Below, piece by piece: positions 15,571 through 25,374 of a stretch of 32,025 nt of DNA. This stretch comes from 43-108 sp001915545 (GTDB lineage: Bacteria > Bacteroidota > Bacteroidia > Bacteroidales > Bacteroidaceae). Each line of letters begins with the position of its first letter. Within the stretch, counting starts at the first letter, position 1. The notes below the pieces were generated by a model. It did not search any database, had not been told where the DNA came from, and saw only the letters and a program-made list of their open reading frames with translations. The position numbers and the translations under genes were made by a program. Location of the stretch: assembly GCA_902491215.1 (NCBI GenBank), contig CABUGV010000040.1, positions 1 through 32,025 on the forward strand. The letters run 5' to 3'.

Positions 15571-18500
15571 ATGGAGGATTTTATTCACCTGCATGTACAT
15601 ACTCAGTATTCCATTCTTGACGGACAGGCCAGCATACCGAAGCTGGTGGACAAAGCCATCAAGGACGGAATGAAGGGGCTTGCTGTCACTGACCACGGAA
15701 ATATGTTCGGCATAAAGGAACTGTTCAACTACTGCAAGAAAGTGAACGGCAAGAACCGCGACAAATATAAGGATGCTGAAAAGCTTATTGCCGATATCAA
15801 CGAAGGCAAGCTTGAAAGGCTCGACAAGGACGGGAAAGACAAGTTTGACGGCAAGCCTGAGGCCGACATAAAGGCTGAAGCTGAAGCAACAATGGCCAAG
15901 CTGAAGCCGATGCTTGACTTCAAGCCTATATTCGGATGCGAAATGTATTGTGCCCGCAGAGGCATGAAAACGAAGGAGTCGCGCATAGACAGCAGCGGAT
16001 GGCACCTCATCGTACTGGCAAAAAACGAAAAAGGATACCACAACCTTATAAAGCTTGTTTCGCATGCGTGGGTTGATGGATTCTACAACAGACCACGTAC
16101 TGATCATGAAGAATTGGAGAAGTACCACGAAGGTCTCATAATCTGCTCTGCATGTATAGCCGGAGAAGTTCCGTCGTACATAAGAAACGGACAAATGGAC
16201 AAGGCGGAAGAAGCCGTCGTATGGTTCAAGAACCTTTTCGGCGACGATTTCTATCTGGAGCTACAGAGACACGAAGTGAAAGACCCAAGGATAAGAGCCA
16301 ACCGAGAAACTTTTCCACTGCAGCAACAGTGCAATGAAGGAATCATCAAACTTGCCAGAAAGCACAATGTGAAACTGGTATGTACTAACGATGTGCACTT
16401 CGTGGATGAGGAAAATGCAGAAGCACACGACCGACTGATCTGCTTGAGCACCAACAAGGAACTGGACGATCCGAACCGTATGCTCTACACAAAACAGGAA
16501 TGGTTCAAGACCAGACAGGAGATGAACGATATCTTCTCGGACATTCCTGAAGCATTGTCGAACACGATAGAGGTGCTGAACAAGGTTGAAACTTATTCGA
16601 TAGACCATGCACCTATCATGCCTAACTTCGAAATACCTGAAAGTTTCGGCACAGAAGAGGAATACAGGGCAAGGCTGACGGAGAAAGACCTCTTTGACGA
16701 ATTCACCAGGGACGAGAACGGCAACGTGGTGATGAGCGAGGAAGAGGGCATGAAAAAGATTAAAAAGCTCGGTGGATTCGACAAATTGTACAGAATAAAG
16801 TTTGAAGCCGACTATCTTGCCAAACTTACATACGAGGGTGCCAAGAAGCTGTACGGCGATCCGTTGTCTAAAGAGGTTGAGGATCAGTTGCGGTTCGAGC
16901 TTCACATCATGAAGACAATGGGTTTCCCAGGATACTTCCTCATCGTGCAGGACTACATCAATGCGGCACGTAAAGAGCTTGGAGTATGGGTCGGTCCCGG
17001 ACGTGGCTCTGCGGCGGGTTCAGCCGTTGCATACTGTCTGGGAATTACGAAGGTTGACCCTATAAAATATGACCTGCTGTTTGAACGTTTCCTCAACCCA
17101 GACCGAATATCCCTTCCGGATATCGATGTGGACTTCGACGATGACGGACGAGGCAAGGTTCTGCAATGGGTAACACAGAAATATGGTGCTGAAAAGGTTG
17201 CACACATCATCACTTACGGTACAATGGCAACCAAACTGGCAATAAAGGATGTGGCACGAGTGCAGAAACTGCCACTGGACATTTCAAATGCACTCTGTAA
17301 GGCAATACCGGATAAACTGCCGACAGGCAAGAAAATGAATCTGCCCAATGCCATTGAATGCGTCAAAGAGTTGCAAGATGCGGTGACTTCGCCTGATCCG
17401 TTGCTAAGAGACACGCTGAAATATGCCCAAATGCTCGAAAACAACGTAAGAAATACGGGTGTGCACGCCTGCGGTACTATTATATGCAGGGACGACATTT
17501 CCGACTGGGTACCTGTCAGCACAGCAGATGACAAGGAAACAGGAGAAAAGCTGAGATGTACGCAATACGACGGACACGTAATCGAAGAGACAGGACTTAT
17601 AAAAATGGACTTCCTCGGACTGAAGACGCTGTCAATCCTCAAGGAGGCAGTAGAAAATGTACGAGAGAGTCTGGCGATAGAAATAGACATCGACAGTCTG
17701 GACATCAACGACCCGGCAACTTACCAGCTTTACAGTGACGGAAGAACCATCGGTACATTCCAGTTTGAATCGGCTGGTATGCAGAAATACCTGAGAGAGC
17801 TTCAGCCTACAACATTTGAAGACCTCATTGCCATGAACGCCCTTTACAGACCGGGACCAATGGACTATATCCCCGATTTCATCGACAGAAAACAGGGACG
17901 AAAGCCTATTGTATACGATATTCCGTGTATGGAAAAGTATCTTAAGGATACATACGGAATTACGGTCTATCAGGAGCAGGTCATGCTTCTGTCGCGTCTG
18001 CTGGCAGACTTCACCCGAGGCGAAAGCGATACGCTTCGTAAGGCCATGGGTAAGAAACTGAAGGAGAAACTGGACATGCTGCGTCCTAAGTTCTTCAACG
18101 GCGGACAGAAAAACGGCCACAAACTTGAAACCCTGCAGAAGATATGGGCTGACTGGGAGAAATTTGCATCGTACGCATTCAACAAGAGCCACGCCACATG
18201 CTATTCGTGGGTTGCATACCAGACGGCTTTCATGAAGGCCAACTACCCTGCCCAGTACATGGCGGCCGTGATGAGCCGAAGCATTGCCAACATCTCGGAT
18301 ATCAGAAAGCTGATGGACGAATGCAAATCGATGGGCATAAACACCCTTGGACCGGATGTGAACGAAAGTCGCCTAAAGTTCTCCGTAAACAAGAACGGCG
18401 ACATACGTTTCGGAATGGGTGCAATAAAAGGCGTTGGAGAAAGTGCTGTACAAGCTATACTGGACGAAAGAGAGAAGAACGGACCGTTCAAATCGATATT

Positions 18501-19419
18501 TGATTTCGTGGAAAGAGTGAACCTGACATCGTGCAACAGAAAAAATATAGAAAACCTGGTTTTAGCCGGTGCCTTCGACAGTTTCAGCGAGGTTAAGAGG
18601 GAAACATTCTTCGAAGTATTCGGCAAAAACAACGAAACATTTACAGAAACTCTTGTTAGGTACGGCAACAGATACCAGATAGACAAACAGACGGCTACCA
18701 ACAACCTCTTCGGAGGTATGGGTATGAATGTAGGCATAAGTCATCCGGAAATTCCTCAGGCGGAAAGCTGGAGCGACATGGAGCGCCTCAACAAGGAAAG
18801 GGAGCTCGTGGGTATTTATCTGTCGGCACATCCGCTTGACGAATATTCAATTGTGCTCAACCATGTATGCAATACCAATGTTACGCAGCTAGAAGACAAG
18901 GATGAACTGGCAAAGCTGGACGAAGTAACCTTCGGAGGCATCGTGACAGGCATAAGAGTGGGCGAAACAAAGAAAGGAAAGCCTTACGGAATCGTAAAAA
19001 TAGAAGACTTTACGGGCGCAGGCGAAATTCCGCTGTTCGGCAAGGACTGGCTTGACTTCAGAAATTATTTCCTTGAAGGTGCCGCACTGTTCATACGCGC
19101 CAAGGCTGTTCCGAAACAATGGGGACAGGGAGGACACGACCTTGCACTAAAAAGCATAGAACTGCTTGCTGATGTCAAAGATACAGTTATTGAAAAGATT
19201 ACGCTGAATGTCCCTCTTGACAAACTGAGCGTTGAAATGGTGGAGGATCTTGCGGAAATAGCGAAAGACAACCCAGGCAGGGCAGAACTGTTCTTCAATG
19301 TGCATTCTGCCGACCACATGAGAATACGTCTGTTTTCTAGGAAAATAAAGATTTCTGTACACAAGAGCCTCATCAACTACGTTTCTGACCATCCGGAGAT
19401 TGAATTCTCAATAAATTGA
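15571..19419 (+). CDS. dnaE: DNA polymerase III alpha subunit
   Basis: This is the replicative polymerase, 1282 residues. An N-terminal PHP domain (HLHVHTQYSILDGQ, then TDHGNMFG) carries a charged insertion at about 55-115 (KDAEKLIADINEGKLERL...) of the kind found in Bacteroidota. The C-family polymerase core has GPGRGSAAGSAVAYCLGI (about 475-492) and the catalytic aspartates in PDIDVDF (Asp517, 519, 521). Downstream are FNKSHATCYSWVAYQTAFMKANYP and ALYRPGPMDYIPDFIDRK. Helix-hairpin-helix (MGAIKGVGESAVQAIL) and OB-fold (FGGIVTGIRVG..., about 1122-1200) segments close the protein. The length and order are normal for DnaE1. A trxA promoter overlaps its stop. Confidence 0.97.
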   Translation: MEDFIHLHVHTQYSILDGQASIPKLVDKAIKDGMKGLAVTDHGNMFGIKELFNYCKKVNGKNRDKYKDAEKLIADINEGKLERLDKDGKDKFDGKPEADIKAEAEATMAKLKPMLDFKPIFGCEMYCARRGMKTKESRIDSSGWHLIVLAKNEKGYHNLIKLVSHAWVDGFYNRPRTDHEELEKYHEGLIICSACIAGEVPSYIRNGQMDKAEEAVVWFKNLFGDDFYLELQRHEVKDPRIRANRETFPLQQQCNEGIIKLARKHNVKLVCTNDVHFVDEENAEAHDRLICLSTNKELDDPNRMLYTKQEWFKTRQEMNDIFSDIPEALSNTIEVLNKVETYSIDHAPIMPNFEIPESFGTEEEYRARLTEKDLFDEFTRDENGNVVMSEEEGMKKIKKLGGFDKLYRIKFEADYLAKLTYEGAKKLYGDPLSKEVEDQLRFELHIMKTMGFPGYFLIVQDYINAARKELGVWVGPGRGSAAGSAVAYCLGITKVDPIKYDLLFERFLNPDRISLPDIDVDFDDDGRGKVLQWVTQKYGAEKVAHIITYGTMATKLAIKDVARVQKLPLDISNALCKAIPDKLPTGKKMNLPNAIECVKELQDAVTSPDPLLRDTLKYAQMLENNVRNTGVHACGTIICRDDISDWVPVSTADDKETGEKLRCTQYDGHVIEETGLIKMDFLGLKTLSILKEAVENVRESLAIEIDIDSLDINDPATYQLYSDGRTIGTFQFESAGMQKYLRELQPTTFEDLIAMNALYRPGPMDYIPDFIDRKQGRKPIVYDIPCMEKYLKDTYGITVYQEQVMLLSRLLADFTRGESDTLRKAMGKKLKEKLDMLRPKFFNGGQKNGHKLETLQKIWADWEKFASYAFNKSHATCYSWVAYQTAFMKANYPAQYMAAVMSRSIANISDIRKLMDECKSMGINTLGPDVNESRLKFSVNKNGDIRFGMGAIKGVGESAVQAILDEREKNGPFKSIFDFVERVNLTSCNRKNIENLVLAGAFDSFSEVKRETFFEVFGKNNETFTETLVRYGNRYQIDKQTATNNLFGGMGMNVGISHPEIPQAESWSDMERLNKERELVGIYLSAHPLDEYSIVLNHVCNTNVTQLEDKDELAKLDEVTFGGIVTGIRVGETKKGKPYGIVKIEDFTGAGEIPLFGKDWLDFRNYFLEGAALFIRAKAVPKQWGQGGHDLALKSIELLADVKDTVIEKITLNVPLDKLSVEMVEDLAEIAKDNPGRAELFFNVHSADHMRIRLFSRKIKISVHKSLINYVSDHPEIEFSIN

Positions 19420-19428
19420 ATATCTTTG
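19400..19428 (+). promoter_or_regulatory. Promoter of trxA overlapping the end of dnaE
   Basis: TTG (19400-19402), 18 bp, TATCTTTG (19421-19428) fits the Bacteroidota consensus. It covers the dnaE stop codon at 19417-19419 and gives a leader of about 105 bases before the trxA ATG, so trxA need not depend on dnaE transcription. Confidence 0.6.
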
Positions 19429-19541
19429 CATTCGGATTGGACGCAACGACTCACAAAGTCAAGTTTACAATCTAATTATCAGCGACTTAACACACAAACA
19501 AAGAAATATAAAATAAAAACCACATTCAAACATTTATCATT

Positions 19542-19850
19542 ATGGAAATTACAGATGCAAACTACGAATCAATCGTAGCCGAAGGAAAACCAATCATGCT
19601 TGATTTCTGGGCTACATGGTGCGGTCCATGCAAAAAGATAGGTCCAGATATTGAAGCTTTGGCTGAAGAATACAAAGATCAGGTTATCGTAGGCAAAGCC
19701 AACGTTGAAGAAGCTGTTGAGCTGGCTGAAAAATTCATGGTCAGAAGTGTTCCTACTGTATTCTACATCAAAGACGGCAAGGTTGTCGACAAGATTGTAG
19801 GATCTGCTACAAAGGCTAAATTCGAGGAAAAGCTCAAGGCTCTCCTCTAA
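19542..19850 (+). CDS. trxA: Thioredoxin
   Basis: This 102-residue protein has no signal peptide and the classic active site WATWCGPCKK (Cys27, Cys30). The buried Asp is in MLDFWA, and the cis-proline loop RSVPTV follows at about 70-75. It reduces protein disulfides in the cytoplasm, using electrons from thioredoxin reductase. Length is standard. It has its own promoter, and a small acidic protein follows after 33 bases, probably on the same transcript. Confidence 0.96.
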   Translation: MEITDANYESIVAEGKPIMLDFWATWCGPCKKIGPDIEALAEEYKDQVIVGKANVEEAVELAEKFMVRSVPTVFYIKDGKVVDKIVGSATKAKFEEKLKALL

Positions 19851-19883
19851 AATCTGGAAAAAACACTCTTAAAAAAGAAAAAT

Positions 19884-20216
19884 ATGGCAAATATAGATGA
19901 TGAGCTTCTCCTTGAAGCTGAAGAAGATGCACGTGCAGTAGCATTCATAAAGAACAATCTGCCACAAGAACTCAAAGAAAAGTTCTCGGAAGATGAACTT
20001 TATTATTTTCTTGACGTCATTGCCGAATATTACACAAACAACGGTACTTTCGATGTAGAACCGGATGAAGACGGATATATCGACATCGATCTGGATAAGG
20101 TTGTAGACTATGTAATCAAACAGGCAAAGAAAGACGAAATCGGAACGTTCGAGCACGACGAAATCCTTTTTGTAGTTCAGGCAGAACTGGACTTCAACGA
20201 AAGCGGTGAGGAATAA
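19884..20216 (+). CDS. Small acidic conserved protein of unknown function
   Basis: This 110-residue cytoplasmic protein is strongly acidic and predicted mostly helical (LLLEAEEDARAVAFIKNNL, EDELYYFLDVIAEYYTN, LDKVVDYVIKQAKKDEI). It includes a repeated acidic strand (DVEPDEDGYIDIDLDKV), and no known domain or catalytic motif is visible. The start follows an A-rich, AGAAAAAT-like site. It lies 33 bases after trxA and before a strong terminator, so it probably ends the transcript. It looks like a conserved Bacteroidota protein, but this was not searched. Confidence 0.8.
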   Translation: MANIDDELLLEAEEDARAVAFIKNNLPQELKEKFSEDELYYFLDVIAEYYTNNGTFDVEPDEDGYIDIDLDKVVDYVIKQAKKDEIGTFEHDEILFVVQAELDFNESGEE

Positions 20217-20246
20217 GGCGGCTCTTCACTTTGTCATAAAACATAA

Positions 20247-20310
20247 AAGGCCTGAAACAAGGAATCAAAGATATTCATAATCTTGCATTCCTGTTTCAGG
20301 CCTTAATTTT
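20247..20310. terminator. Strong bidirectional terminator between convergent genes
   Basis: The arm AAGGCCTGAAACAAGGAAT (20247-20265) pairs with ATTCCTGTTTCAGGCCTT (20287-20304) with one bulged A. The plus strand continues AATTTTA and the minus strand TTTATGTTTTATG, so it can stop transcripts from trxA and from tsaE. Confidence 0.88.
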
Positions 20311-20341
20311 ATACCTGCATGTAGAAATAAAGAATTCAGAT

Positions 20342-20752
20342 TCAGAATGACACGACACGAGATCCGTCCTCGCGCTCTTCTATAGTTACCTTTACAGCAT
20401 CTTCAGGAAGCAGGTCCTCAATAAGTTCCGGCCACTCCATAAAACAGAGATTACCGCTGTAAACGTAGTCCTCGTAGCCCATGTCATAGACCTCTTCTTC
20501 CTTCTTTATTCTATAGAAATCAAAATGATATATAGGCTTTTCGTTGCCGTCGAGATACTCGTTGACAATTGCAAAAGTAGGCGAATTTATGACATCCGTA
20601 ACTCCAAGGGCTTCACAAACAGCCTTTATAAACGTAGTCTTGCCGGCTCCCATCTTGCCGTAGAACGCAAAGACCTTGTTTCCGCCCATAGCGTCTACAA
20701 ACTCTCTGGCAGCATCGTTGATGTGCTCCAATGAATCAATTATAATCTCCAT
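20342..20752 (-). CDS. tsaE: TsaE, ATPase of tRNA t6A synthesis
   Basis: This is a 136-residue P-loop protein: Walker A GKMGAGKT (32-39), then VINSPTFAIVNEY, the Walker B-like IYHFDFYRI and the family mark FMEWPELIEDLLPED. TsaE works with TsaB and TsaD to put threonylcarbamoyl on A37 of ANN-decoding tRNAs. Length is normal. It lies 69 bases downstream of porX, an arrangement I recall from other Bacteroidota, and a -7-like box lies between them. Confidence 0.95.
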   Translation of the reverse strand: MEIIIDSLEHINDAAREFVDAMGGNKVFAFYGKMGAGKTTFIKAVCEALGVTDVINSPTFAIVNEYLDGNEKPIYHFDFYRIKKEEEVYDMGYEDYVYSGNLCFMEWPELIEDLLPEDAVKVTIEEREDGSRVVSF

Positions 20753-20790
20753 ATCTAATAGTTTTATATTTTATTGCGTAATCAGGCATA

Positions 20791-20798
20791 CAAAGATA
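20791..20798 (-). promoter_or_regulatory. Possible -7 box (TATCTTTG) of tsaE
   Basis: Read on the minus strand TATCTTTG fits the consensus and lies 39 bases before the tsaE ATG. No TTTG is present about 20 bp upstream, so a separate promoter is uncertain. Confidence 0.4.
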
Positions 20799-20821
20799 CT
20801 CAGAAAAGGAATATATCGGTT

Positions 20822-22384
20822 TCATGACTTGCGCACATTTCGCTTGCTCTGCAATGTTATGAGCGGTACAAGCATTTCTTCCATCGATATTCCCCCATGC
20901 TGGAAAGTATCCTTGTAGTAGTTGACATAATAATTATAGTTGTTAGGATAAGCAAAGAAATCATCTCCTGTTGCAAATATGTATGCAGAACTAATGTTAG
21001 GTGCAGGAAGAAAAGCCTTCTTAGGGTCCTTTAAAACAAAAACCTGCTTAGGATTATAACTCAAATTCTTTCCAAGCTTATAGCGCAAATTGGTATTTGT
21101 ATTCTTGTCTCCTATGACTTTTACCGGATTGTTCACTTTAATGCTTCCATGGTCAGTAGTAATGATTATTTTGCAGTCTGTATGCGACAGAGCTTCAAAG
21201 ATGCCTCTAACAGGAGAATGACGGAACCATGAGGCAGTAATGCTTCTGTACGCATTCTCGTCAGAAGCCAACTCACGCACCATTTTGGATTCAGTGCGCG
21301 CATGGGAAAGCATGTCGATAAAGTTGATGACAATGACGTTCAAATTAAACTTTTCAAGCCTGTCAAACTGGTTGAGAAGTTTCTCTGAAGCGGAAGAATC
21401 ATTCAACTTGTTGTATGAGAAATAATAATTCTTCCTGAAACGGTCAAGCTGAGTCTTTATCAGAGGCGATTCATTGAGATTTTTTCCTTCATCCTCATCT
21501 TCGTCAACCCAGAGTTCCGGAAACATACTTGCAATCTGGTCTGGCATAAGTCCTGCAAATATCGCGTTGCGGGCATACTGCGTCGCTGTCGGCAAGATGC
21601 TGAGATACATGTCGTCATCGAACACGAAATCATCGGCCAGTTCCTGACTGATGACACGCCACTGGTCATATCGGAAGTTGTCAAATACGATGAAATAAAC
21701 TTTCTCACCGGCATCCAGCAATGGAAAAACTTTCTTTTTGAAGATGTCCGGACTCATTATAGGCCTGTCGAACGGATTTGACACCCAATCAATATAATTC
21801 TTCTTGACAAATTTAGCGAACCCATTATTGGCATCTGCTTTCTGCATCTGAAGCATCTCTGACATCTCACTGTTGGTCTCAGACAATTCCAATTCCCAGA
21901 AAACGAGTCTGCGATAGACATCTTTCCACTCATCCAAGCTGTAGGAGTCATTGATTTGCATGCCAATCTTAGAAAAGTTCTGCTGATAGCTTGTATTGGT
22001 CACTTCTGTTTCAATGGCCTTCTTGTGCAGATGTTTTTTCAGCGTAAGAAGTATCTGATTGGGATTTACGGGCTTTATGAGATAATCTGCTATTTTAGAA
22101 CCGATAGCCTGGTCCATAATATTCTCTTCCTCGCTCTTGGTCACCATCACAACCGGTATTGTAGGATTGATTTCCTTGATACGCGACAGAGTTTCAAGTC
22201 CGCTCAGACCGGGCATGTTCTCATCAAGAAAAATAAGGTCGAACGATTGTTCCTGGCACAGATCGATAGCATCTTGTCCATTGGTAGCTGTGACAACTTC
22301 ATAACTCTTCTTCTCCAGAAAAATGATGTAGGCCTTGAGAAGGTCTATCTCATCATCTACCCACAGCAATGTACCATTACTCAT
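20822..22384 (-). CDS. porX: PorX, response regulator with PglZ phosphatase-like domain
   Basis: Started at the ATG at 22384 the protein has 520 residues; the ATG at 22408 would add eight. The receiver domain (LLWVDDEIDLLKAY, phospho-acceptor Asp54 in LIFLDENMPGLSG, Lys104 in DYLIKP) is followed by a linker and a PglZ domain of the alkaline phosphatase superfamily. Metal-site features are VFDNFRYDQW (Asp235), TATQYARNAIFAGLMP (Thr266-268), ITTDHGSIKV and QHGGISMEEM. In Porphyromonas gingivalis PorX, activated by PorY, controls T9SS gene expression and can cleave signalling nucleotides. It follows the PorW/SprE-like gene by 27 bases, so the two are probably transcribed together. No PorY or SigP gene is in view. 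Confidence 0.93.
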   Translation of the reverse strand: MSNGTLLWVDDEIDLLKAYIIFLEKKSYEVVTATNGQDAIDLCQEQSFDLIFLDENMPGLSGLETLSRIKEINPTIPVVMVTKSEEENIMDQAIGSKIADYLIKPVNPNQILLTLKKHLHKKAIETEVTNTSYQQNFSKIGMQINDSYSLDEWKDVYRRLVFWELELSETNSEMSEMLQMQKADANNGFAKFVKKNYIDWVSNPFDRPIMSPDIFKKKVFPLLDAGEKVYFIVFDNFRYDQWRVISQELADDFVFDDDMYLSILPTATQYARNAIFAGLMPDQIASMFPELWVDEDEDEGKNLNESPLIKTQLDRFRKNYYFSYNKLNDSSASEKLLNQFDRLEKFNLNVIVINFIDMLSHARTESKMVRELASDENAYRSITASWFRHSPVRGIFEALSHTDCKIIITTDHGSIKVNNPVKVIGDKNTNTNLRYKLGKNLSYNPKQVFVLKDPKKAFLPAPNISSAYIFATGDDFFAYPNNYNYYVNYYKDTFQHGGISMEEMLVPLITLQSKRNVRKS

Positions 22385-22411
22385 ATTTCTTGAATTTAAA
22401 GGTTCCACAAA

Positions 22412-25300
22412 TCAGAAAATAAAGTTCTCTTCGCCTTCATTCTCCTCATCTTCATACTCTTCTTCATTGCGAGGTTCAGGAAGCTCTGTCGGCTGGTCGA
22501 GAGTGCTCTCTTCCATATTGACATCGGTACCTATCTCCAGATTATCATCATAGAACCTGAAATAATCGGCAAAACTACGTCCTCGCATCAGCTTCTTGAG
22601 GTTGTCCTCTGCAATAATGAACGGCTTAAGGCCTTTAAGCTTATAAGCCATATCTTCGTTGTTCTGCAGGCGGTGAAGATAAATATAAGCTTCGTCAAAG
22701 TTCTGGAATGTCTGAACTTGAAGCATGTTTATACCATCTCCCTGCACGATGTTGATATCAAAGTTGCGAACTGTAAAATTGGTAAAGTTGTATCGTGCCA
22801 TTTCATAAAGAAGCTGGTTCTCGTCAAGACTGTCACGAACATAAGCTATAACAAAGACGAAATTGCAGTTTTTCTCAGCAGTAAATGTTGTGTCAACCTG
22901 AAGCGAATCTTCCTCAGAACCAACTCCAATACGACGTTCCCAAATAGAACCCATATCCATCTTTCCGCTTGCAAGAAGACGTCCTTCTTTAAGTCCCTTG
23001 ACATAGAGTCCTGCCAACTCGCTTACAGAACTTTCCGGATATGTTTCAACAATTTTCTTCATGTTGTCCATAAACTGTGCACGGTCACCAAGCTGCAGTT
23101 TAGCCATGGCGTCAAGATACATGAAGCGCGGCCTGTTGGCTCCTTCGGGATACTCTTCAACAGAGATACTGCAGTTGGCTTCAACTGTTCTGTAATCATC
23201 TGCCTGGAACGCATTATATGTTGCCGTATACAAAGAGTCCTCTACATGTTTTCCGAATCTGGCCTTATATTCAAAATCAGGGTCTGAAATTACGGACACA
23301 TGTTTATTTTCCGGATATTCATCAATAAGCTTCTGTCTGTACTGCTCAGCTTCGTCCTTACGATCCAAACGTGAATAAAGCTGGAAAAGATTATAATAAA
23401 CTTCATCTATAGAAGCATAAGCAGGGAAATCATTTAGTATACGCTGGAATGTCCTATCGGCCAAAGGCAGATTCTCCATACGGTCCTTATATATCACTCC
23501 TGCATTGAACAGTGCTTCTACAAGAATATCATTCGACGCCTGCATCTGCTCTTCTGTCAAAGGTATGTCCTTAAGATAATATTCTGGTCTATGAGGATCT
23601 TCTTCATAGTTTTCAGTCTCCTCGCTTTCTCCATTTTCGGCATTCCCGCTTATGCTGTCGGTTGAAGCCGCCGATGTGCTGTCTGAAGCCAAAGAATCAG
23701 CCATTACCTCATCTTCAGAGTTGAAATCATCCAATACGGTTTTGTTCTTTCTTCGCCAATTATCAGCCAGTTCTCTCTTACCCCACTTCTTCTGGAATTC
23801 CGTCTTTCCGGATGCTACAGCAGTAGGATTATAAAAATACCAAAGCGCAGGAGTCTTGGAGTTATTACCTATCTGCCCCTTATTGCCTGCAGTCGCCGCC
23901 TGCTTTCCTGCATTGTCCGTCTGTTTTTTCAGCTCATCAAGCTGTTCAGAGCGTTCTTTCTTTTTTTCCTGTTCTTTTACGTATTCAATAATATCATTGA
24001 TGACTTTCATACGTTCAGCAGAATCCATTCTGGCCAGCAACTGCAAACTGTCTTGCAGTTCGATTGACTGTGCATGCGGCAAAAGCTCGTCGAGAACCTT
24101 AGAACGCCAATCTATATCATCATAATCATCGCGTTCCTTATCAACAAGTCCGATAACCTGCGAATAACATTCCTGAGCCTTTACAAACTCTTCCATATCC
24201 CAATACAGCTGGCCTAAGCGCAGAAGTACAACACCTTTTTCAACTCCGTTTCGGGTACTTTTTTCTGCACCGTCACGATATGACCAGACTGCATGCATAG
24301 TGTCATTCTGAGCAAGGTAAATGTTTCCAATGGCATAGTATATCTGATCAAGGAAGTCTTTATTCTTTGCGTTCTTAGCCATAGAATTAAGGCGCTTAAT
24401 CATTTTTTTACGGTTCTGCGCAGTAGAAAGCACTTCAGTCTGCCTTATACGTGCATTGAACTCAAGCTCATAAGGCGGATTTTTTGCAATTGTCTTACCA
24501 TATGCCTTATATGCAAGTTCAGGCTTGCCAACCTGCTGATAAAGCTGTCCGAGAAGGAAATACATACGTGCCTTCAACTTTGACCGCTTTTCTTTCTTTA
24601 TGGCTTTTTGAAGATTGGGAATTGCTTCCTCATACAATCCGCGCCGTATCTGCAGATCTGCTTCTACGGAAGAGCGCAACCATTCCAGTTTTTTAGGGAA
24701 ACTATCGCGTCGGGTATCGCTGATAAGACCGTCGGCATCGTACAACCATTCCATCTCGGCATAACATTTAGCCTGAAGAAGACGTGCCTCAGCAATGATA
24801 TCAGGATGCGAAAAATACAATTGCTCCATGTATGCAAACGTGGAAGCGGCTTCCAGATATTCACCTTTCTGAAACTGCGCCTTGCCCATCAGAAACCATG
24901 CCTTGTAAAGGAATGGATTATACTCTTTCTGACTTAACCATATACGATCCTTTTCAGTTTTACGCTTATTGCTGTTCCATTCCGGACGTTTCGTTATTGT
25001 ATGCTGCTTAATCGTTTTCTGGCATTTCTCAACAGCTCTGTCAAAATCCGATTTACCGATGCTGACAGTTGCCTTATTTCCTGTAATGTAAAGAGGAATA
25101 ATATCAGTATAATTATCCTTGTTGCCGTTCTCCTGTGCAAGACATCCGTCTAGATAAGCAACATGACCATTGTAATAAGTATTGTATCTGGCTTTGAAGG
25201 CTTGAACAGCGCGTGTCATTCCTGTATTCTTATTATTAGAGCAAGAATACATGACAAAGACACCAAAAAGAAGCAACAAACTATTTACAATCTTATTCAT
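22412..25300 (-). CDS. porW: PorW/SprE-like TPR lipoprotein of the type IX secretion system
   Basis: This 962-residue protein begins with a lipoprotein signal (MNKIVNSLLLLFGVFVMYSC, Cys20) followed by NNKNTGMTRAVQAFKARYNTYYNG, the typical opening of SprE/PorW. Many TPR-like repeats follow (for example QFQKGEYLEAASTFAYMEQL, RMYFLLGQLYQQVGKPELAYKAYGKTI, LLRLGQLYWDMEEFVKAQECY, YNLFQLYSRLDRKDEAEQYR). There is a charged coiled-coil stretch (about 430-480) and a low-complexity acidic tail (EPRNEEEYEDEENEGEENF). PorW/SprE links T9SS components in the periplasm. It sits directly before porX and 74 bases after a membrane protein gene. Confidence 0.88.
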   Translation of the reverse strand: MNKIVNSLLLLFGVFVMYSCSNNKNTGMTRAVQAFKARYNTYYNGHVAYLDGCLAQENGNKDNYTDIIPLYITGNKATVSIGKSDFDRAVEKCQKTIKQHTITKRPEWNSNKRKTEKDRIWLSQKEYNPFLYKAWFLMGKAQFQKGEYLEAASTFAYMEQLYFSHPDIIAEARLLQAKCYAEMEWLYDADGLISDTRRDSFPKKLEWLRSSVEADLQIRRGLYEEAIPNLQKAIKKEKRSKLKARMYFLLGQLYQQVGKPELAYKAYGKTIAKNPPYELEFNARIRQTEVLSTAQNRKKMIKRLNSMAKNAKNKDFLDQIYYAIGNIYLAQNDTMHAVWSYRDGAEKSTRNGVEKGVVLLRLGQLYWDMEEFVKAQECYSQVIGLVDKERDDYDDIDWRSKVLDELLPHAQSIELQDSLQLLARMDSAERMKVINDIIEYVKEQEKKKERSEQLDELKKQTDNAGKQAATAGNKGQIGNNSKTPALWYFYNPTAVASGKTEFQKKWGKRELADNWRRKNKTVLDDFNSEDEVMADSLASDSTSAASTDSISGNAENGESEETENYEEDPHRPEYYLKDIPLTEEQMQASNDILVEALFNAGVIYKDRMENLPLADRTFQRILNDFPAYASIDEVYYNLFQLYSRLDRKDEAEQYRQKLIDEYPENKHVSVISDPDFEYKARFGKHVEDSLYTATYNAFQADDYRTVEANCSISVEEYPEGANRPRFMYLDAMAKLQLGDRAQFMDNMKKIVETYPESSVSELAGLYVKGLKEGRLLASGKMDMGSIWERRIGVGSEEDSLQVDTTFTAEKNCNFVFVIAYVRDSLDENQLLYEMARYNFTNFTVRNFDINIVQGDGINMLQVQTFQNFDEAYIYLHRLQNNEDMAYKLKGLKPFIIAEDNLKKLMRGRSFADYFRFYDDNLEIGTDVNMEESTLDQPTELPEPRNEEEYEDEENEGEENFIF

Positions 25301-25374
25301 ATAAAAACAGGTACATGTTATAGAACGGCATTTGACAGGTTTTATTGCGCACCTGGACTTAGCAACCTACAAAA